From Pectobacterium peruviense (GTDB lineage: Bacteria; Pseudomonadota; Gammaproteobacteria; Enterobacterales; Enterobacteriaceae), in contig NZ_LXFV01000015.1 of NCBI RefSeq assembly GCF_002847345.1, positions 112,584-176,583 on the forward strand: a stretch of DNA of 64,000 nt. Reading direction: 5' to 3'. The stretch's first letter is position 1. Each line of letters starts with the position of its first letter. Below are positions 60,598 to 64,000 of this stretch, piece after piece. The notes beneath the pieces are model-generated. The model was not told the origin of the DNA. It was given only the letters and a program-made list of their open reading frames with translations, and did no database searches. A program made the position numbers and the translations under genes.

Positions 60598-61221
60598 TTA
60601 CTTTTTGGTAATGAGGAATTTCACCACATCAGCGTACTGTTTTACATATCCGTCCATTGAACTAGTATCAAGACCATCATTCTTGATCATATATTTACCG
60701 TTAACGAACATGGCTGGAACGCCGCGTAATTGTAAATCTGCAGCCGCTTTTTCCTGCTGGGCAACCAGAGATTTCACAACAAAACTATTCAGTGCATTAT
60801 CAAACTCTTCTGCAGTCACACCTGCTTTTACAAAAACAGCGCGAATATCTTCTGGTTTTTGTACGGTCTGAGTTTTCTGAACAGCATCAAACATCAGAGG
60901 AGTAACTTTATCTTCTACGCCCAGCGCCATAGCAACAGCCCAAGCCTGCGTCAGGTTTTTACCCAATGGGCCCAAGAAGTCCACGTGATAACGTGTCATC
61001 TTCACCCCTTCTGGCAGTGCCTTTTTTACTGCATCTGGAACATGATAAACCTGTTCAAATTGATAACAGTGCGGGCAATAGAATGAGAAAAACTCAAGAA
61101 CCTGAGGCTCTTGAGTTGCTGGTTTATCTAATTCTACATATTGCTTACCGTCAGAAAATTCTGCAGCAGAAGCACTAAATGCCAGAACAACGCCAATCAG
61201 CGCAAGCCATAACTTTTTCAT
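60598..61221 (-). CDS. dsbA: Periplasmic thiol:disulfide oxidoreductase DsbA
   Basis: The 207-residue precursor has a signal peptide ([19 protein letters not shown]), the active site CPHC (Cys49-Cys52), and the cis-proline loop GVPAMFVNG. DsbA introduces disulfide bonds into secreted proteins and is needed for many plant-pathogen exoenzymes. I chose the ATG at 61221, which begins the signal peptide; codons up to 61239 are optional. It is 24 bp downstream of srkA, the E. coli operon order. Confidence 0.97.
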   Translation of the reverse strand: MKKLWLALIGVVLAFSASAAEFSDGKQYVELDKPATQEPQVLEFFSFYCPHCYQFEQVYHVPDAVKKALPEGVKMTRYHVDFLGPLGKNLTQAWAVAMALGVEDKVTPLMFDAVQKTQTVQKPEDIRAVFVKAGVTAEEFDNALNSFVVKSLVAQQEKAAADLQLRGVPAMFVNGKYMIKNDGLDTSSMDGYVKQYADVVKFLITKK

Positions 61222-61245
61222 AAATTTAACTCTCTCCATTTAATT

Positions 61246-62232
61246 TCAGTACATTGGCATTAGCTGTAGAGGGGGCTCCTGCAACAGCTGAGTTTGCCCA
61301 ATAAAAATTGCCGTTTGCTTCAACCAAAAATCAGCATCCGTCATCCAAGGGAAATTTTTCGGAAAAGCAGGATCCTCCCAGCGACGAGCAACCCAAGCCA
61401 GATAATAAACCTGCCGCATCGCACGAAGAGGCTCAATCAGCGCGAGCTCTTTCTCCTGAAAATCCGCAAATTCACTATAGGCTTCTAACAAGATATCCAA
61501 TTGAATGCGTTGTTCACGACGGTCGCCGTGCAACAGCATCCATAAATCCTGTATTGCCGGACCATTGCGAGCATCATCCAAATCAACAAACAGAGGGCCA
61601 TCACGCCACAAAATATTTCCTGGGTGACAATCCCCATGTAGACGCAGTGGCCGCCAGTCGCTGTGCCAATAAGTTTCAACTGTATCAATCAGTTGACGGG
61701 TTGCCTGTAAAAAACTATGTCGATGTATTTTCGGTATTAGCGGACATGTCTCCAACAGCCGATAAGGTTCATGCAGATATTCATTTACCCCTATCGTCGG
61801 GCGCTCGGTGAATAACGATTTCTGCCCCGTCTGGTGAATCCGTCCGAGAAAACGGCCTACCCACTCTAGCTGCTCTTCATTATCCATTTCATACTGCCGT
61901 CCACCCACGCTGGGGAATACAGCAAAATGAAATCCTTCATAGACGTTCAATGTCTGCCCATTAAGCGAGACTGGGGCGACAATAGGGACTTCATCTTCTG
62001 CCAACTGCAGGGCGAAAATATGCTCTTCCTGAATCTGTGACTCGCTCCACCGTTCCGGGCGATAAAATTTCACTACGAATCGTTTACGATCTTCATCCGC
62101 AAACTGATATACCCGGTTTTCATAGCTGTTTAATGCCGTCAGGCCGGAATCAACGCGCAACCCAACATCCAGCAAAGCATCCACGATCAGATCTGGGAAT
62201 AGCGTCTGGAAATTAAATACCGAACTATTCAT
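61246..62232 (-). CDS. srkA: Stress response kinase A
   Basis: The 328-residue protein (YihE/RdoA) is a Ser/Thr protein kinase of the aminoglycoside-phosphotransferase fold that protects stressed cells. It has the ATP-site Lys in VVKFYRPERW, the catalytic LHGDCHPGNILW and the metal-binding VDLDDARNGP. The ATG at 62232 gives the E. coli length; a GTG at 62241 would add three residues. It is cotranscribed with dsbA in E. coli, and the spacing fits that here. Confidence 0.96.
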   Translation of the reverse strand: MNSSVFNFQTLFPDLIVDALLDVGLRVDSGLTALNSYENRVYQFADEDRKRFVVKFYRPERWSESQIQEEHIFALQLAEDEVPIVAPVSLNGQTLNVYEGFHFAVFPSVGGRQYEMDNEEQLEWVGRFLGRIHQTGQKSLFTERPTIGVNEYLHEPYRLLETCPLIPKIHRHSFLQATRQLIDTVETYWHSDWRPLRLHGDCHPGNILWRDGPLFVDLDDARNGPAIQDLWMLLHGDRREQRIQLDILLEAYSEFADFQEKELALIEPLRAMRQVYYLAWVARRWEDPAFPKNFPWMTDADFWLKQTAIFIGQTQLLQEPPLQLMPMY

Positions 62233-62310
62233 CGCGGCCACAAATGGTCAGAGGCGACATAAGATATACGCGTGCAATAGTTAGCATCATGAACGTGTTA
62301 TTCCTTTCCA

Positions 62311-62580
62311 CTAGTCTTTAATAACCCCACGGGCACGAAGCAATGCTGTTTTGAAATCTTCCTCGTAGTCTTTCTTCAGACCGGGAATGACTTGTTCTTT
62401 ATCTGAATCACGCATTTTCAGATGGTAAATAAGGATATCATCTGTCAGTTCATTTAACTGCCCCTGGAACCCCGCCTCCTGTGCAAGGTTTTGTAAAAAT
62501 TGTACCAGGTTTAAATCGGGCTCTTTTTGCCAGGCTGGATGCAAGAGTTCAATCAGCTCATTAACGCGATGACATTTCAT
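62311..62580 (-). CDS. yihD: YihD family protein (DUF1040)
   Basis: The 89-residue acidic protein starts [20 protein letters not shown] and equals E. coli YihD in length. Its function is unknown. AAGGAG precedes the ATG. It lies upstream of srkA and divergent from mobA, as in E. coli. Confidence 0.94.
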   Translation of the reverse strand: MKCHRVNELIELLHPAWQKEPDLNLVQFLQNLAQEAGFQGQLNELTDDILIYHLKMRDSDKEQVIPGLKKDYEEDFKTALLRARGVIKD

Positions 62581-62793
62581 TTTTTTCTCCTTAAAAACGA
62601 TTTGTACTCAATAAATTTCAATAAGTAGAAAACAGCTTGAGCAATGTTGAGCATATAGCGATAAAAATAACAGCCTTGCGCACATGAGGAAAGAGCTTGG
62701 TCTTCTGTGAAAGTTTTTAGAGAATAACGTATGGTTTCTCCCTCACTAGCTTTCGGTACAGAGAAAAATGGAAATAGATAATTGGGAAGTGAA

Positions 62794-63372
62794 ATGATTA
62801 CAGGCGTTATTCTCGCGGGCGGACGTGCAACACGCATGGGTGGACATGATAAAGGTCTGATAGCACTGAACGGTATACCGCTATATCAGCATGTCTTATC
62901 TCGGCTTAAAACACAGGTCGACGAGGTCATCATCAGCGCTAACCGCAACCAGGATGTGTATGAACAAAGCGGATGCCGAATTATTAGTGACTCTGATGCA
63001 AACTTTCTAGGCCCATTAGCAGGTATCCTAAGTGGGTTACATGCCTCCACATCCGAGTGGGTCGTATTCGTCCCTTGCGATGTCCCAGCACTCCCCCTCG
63101 ACCTAGTACACCGTTTGTGGCAAGCGCGGGGGGAAGCAAATGCAACTTATGCCACAGACGGAGAACGTCCACATCCCACATTACTCTTAATCAATAAGAA
63201 CCTTATTGAACGGCTGGAAGCTTATCTGCATCTAGGAAACCGTAAGTTAATGCTATTTATGGAACAGGTCGGAGCAAAAACCGTTTCATTTAACGATCAA
63301 CCTGAAGCCTTTCACAATTTGAATTCGCCTGAGGATTTATCCAACTGGGAGGATCAACACAGTGAGTTCTGA
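62794..63372 (+). CDS. mobA: Molybdenum cofactor guanylyltransferase
   Basis: MobA attaches GMP to molybdopterin to form the bis-MGD cofactor of enzymes such as formate dehydrogenase and nitrate reductase. The 192-residue protein has the nucleotidyltransferase motif LAGGRATRMGGHDKGL (about 6-21) and the metal site VPCDVPALP. GGGAAG precedes the ATG at 62794; codons upstream from 62782 are less likely. It overlaps mobB by 11 bases. Confidence 0.96.
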   Translation: MITGVILAGGRATRMGGHDKGLIALNGIPLYQHVLSRLKTQVDEVIISANRNQDVYEQSGCRIISDSDANFLGPLAGILSGLHASTSEWVVFVPCDVPALPLDLVHRLWQARGEANATYATDGERPHPTLLLINKNLIERLEAYLHLGNRKLMLFMEQVGAKTVSFNDQPEAFHNLNSPEDLSNWEDQHSEF

Positions 63373-63883
63373 TCATCTACCTTTGCTCGCTATTGTCGCC
63401 TACAGCGGTACAGGCAAAACAACATTACTTAAGCACGTCATTCCTCTGCTGACTAATCAGGGTATTCGAATCGGATTAATTAAACATACGCATCATCAGA
63501 TGGATATTGATACACCAGGTAAAGACAGCTACGAGTTACGTAAGGCAGGAGCTGCGCAAACTATTGTTGCCAGCAGCCAAAGGTGGGCATTGATGACGGA
63601 AACGCCTGAACAGGGAGAACCCAATCTTTACGATCTGGCAGGTAAAATGGATGCTTCAACTCTCGATCTGGTAGTGATTGAGGGTTTTAAACACGAAAAG
63701 ATCGCTAAAATAGCCTTATTTCGTCAATCGTTGGGCAGAGAGTTAAGTGATTTGATCGATGAACATGTCATCGCAATTGCAGCTGATTCAGAGATAGACA
63801 CCACACATCCAGTGCTTGATATCAATCAACCAGAGCAGGTGGCTAGTTTTATTCATCAATGGCTTCAAAATGGCCGTCTATAG
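63362..63883 (+). CDS. mobB: Molybdopterin-guanine dinucleotide biosynthesis adapter protein MobB
   Basis: The 173-residue GTP-binding protein has the P-loop AYSGTGKTTLLKHVIP near the N-terminus and the segment LIKHTHHQMDIDTPGKDS. It assists MobA. Translation starts with GTG at 63362, inside the mobA 3' end, behind GGAGG about ten bases upstream. In E. coli an rRNA operon lies beyond mobB, but no rRNA sequence is visible before the window ends. Confidence 0.95.
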   Translation: MSSDHLPLLAIVAYSGTGKTTLLKHVIPLLTNQGIRIGLIKHTHHQMDIDTPGKDSYELRKAGAAQTIVASSQRWALMTETPEQGEPNLYDLAGKMDASTLDLVVIEGFKHEKIAKIALFRQSLGRELSDLIDEHVIAIAADSEIDTTHPVLDINQPEQVASFIHQWLQNGRL

Positions 63884-64000
63884 TGCGGAGCAGACTGTAA
63901 TTCATACCGCATCATTGGCGGAATATTGGGCAGAAAACAACTTCCGCGTCCCCAAGAACCGTCCTTGCGTCGCGTAATCATCATACTCTCAGCGGATTCT
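63884..64000. other. Window end after mobB, no gene identified
   Basis: The last 117 bp contain no 5S rRNA, tRNA or terminator that I can recognise. A 35-codon frame from 63870 to 63977, overlapping mobB, has no ribosome binding site and no known match. Confidence 0.4.

Noticed and set aside
63870..63977. 35-codon frame overlapping the mobB 3' end
   Set aside because: It has no ribosome binding site and no known relative, and lies at the window edge; kept only as a note.
63884..64000. Possible 5S rRNA end of an rRNA operon, expected beside mobB from E. coli order
   Set aside because: No 5S-like sequence or terminator is visible in the 117 bp available.

Overview
The window looks like chromosomal DNA of a gamma-proteobacterium of the order Enterobacterales, most likely a soft-rot Pectobacterium or close relative. 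This is an inference. The housekeeping proteins (SpoT, RecG, GlnA, NtrB, TypA, HemN, PolA, EptB, XanP) closely resemble the Escherichia coli sequences as I remember them, gene order follows E. coli in long blocks, and five ERIC repeats, an enterobacterial hallmark, are present. I saw no rRNA operon, prophage, transposase or CRISPR array.

Layout. 0-1.6 kb: the end of a Fur-type siderophore-interacting reductase gene and a RelBE/StbDE-type toxin-antitoxin pair. 1.7-28.2 kb: the E. coli-like block gor-rlmJ / prlC-rsmJ / uspA-uspB-pitA-yhiN, opened at two points. Between rlmJ and prlC lies an 11.5 kb accessory segment. It holds a DUF1266 / J-domain / HscC chaperone module, a small YghW-like gene, and an iron-uptake signalling locus (TonB-dependent receptor, FecI-type sigma factor, FecR-type regulator and a private TonB). 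Between rsmJ and uspA lie a periplasmic 5'-nucleotidase, an FAD oxidoreductase and gdhA. 28.3-33 kb: a CSS-motif EAL phosphodiesterase, an OmpX/Ail protein, tRNA-Pro(UGG) and eptB. 33.2-44.6 kb: ligB facing the gmk-rpoZ-spoT-trmH-recG operon, then xanP and yicH. 44.6-44.9 kb: a gene-free, strongly structured element at the junction of two blocks that are far apart in E. coli. 44.9-63.9 kb: fabY-dtd-yihX-typA, the nitrogen operon glnA-glnL-glnG, yshB, hemN, yihI, engB, the Spot 42 RNA gene, polA, dsbA, srkA, yihD and mobAB.

How the parts work together. Nitrogen assimilation is well covered: GdhA and glutamine synthetase make glutamate and glutamine, while NtrB/NtrC sense and regulate. Two NtrC sites and a sigma-54 promoter precede glnA, and another NtrC site precedes glnL. 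Stringent response and transcription (SpoT, omega), tRNA/rRNA modification (TrmH, RlmJ, RsmJ), DNA repair (RecG, PolA, LigB), redox and envelope functions (Gor, DsbA, SrkA, EptB) and molybdenum cofactor (MobAB) make up the core. Iron acquisition appears twice, each time with a Fur-box-like sequence.

The most unusual features are the orphan structured element near 44.7 kb, the 909-residue J-domain protein ending in a DUF805-like membrane segment, the self-contained receptor/FecI/FecR/TonB unit, and the ERIC family. The ERIC copies occur in full-length, +70 bp and internally deleted forms; one supplies the stop codon of eptB and one lies inside the predicted glnA transcript. Starts were chosen by ribosome binding site and known family lengths, and alternatives are stated.
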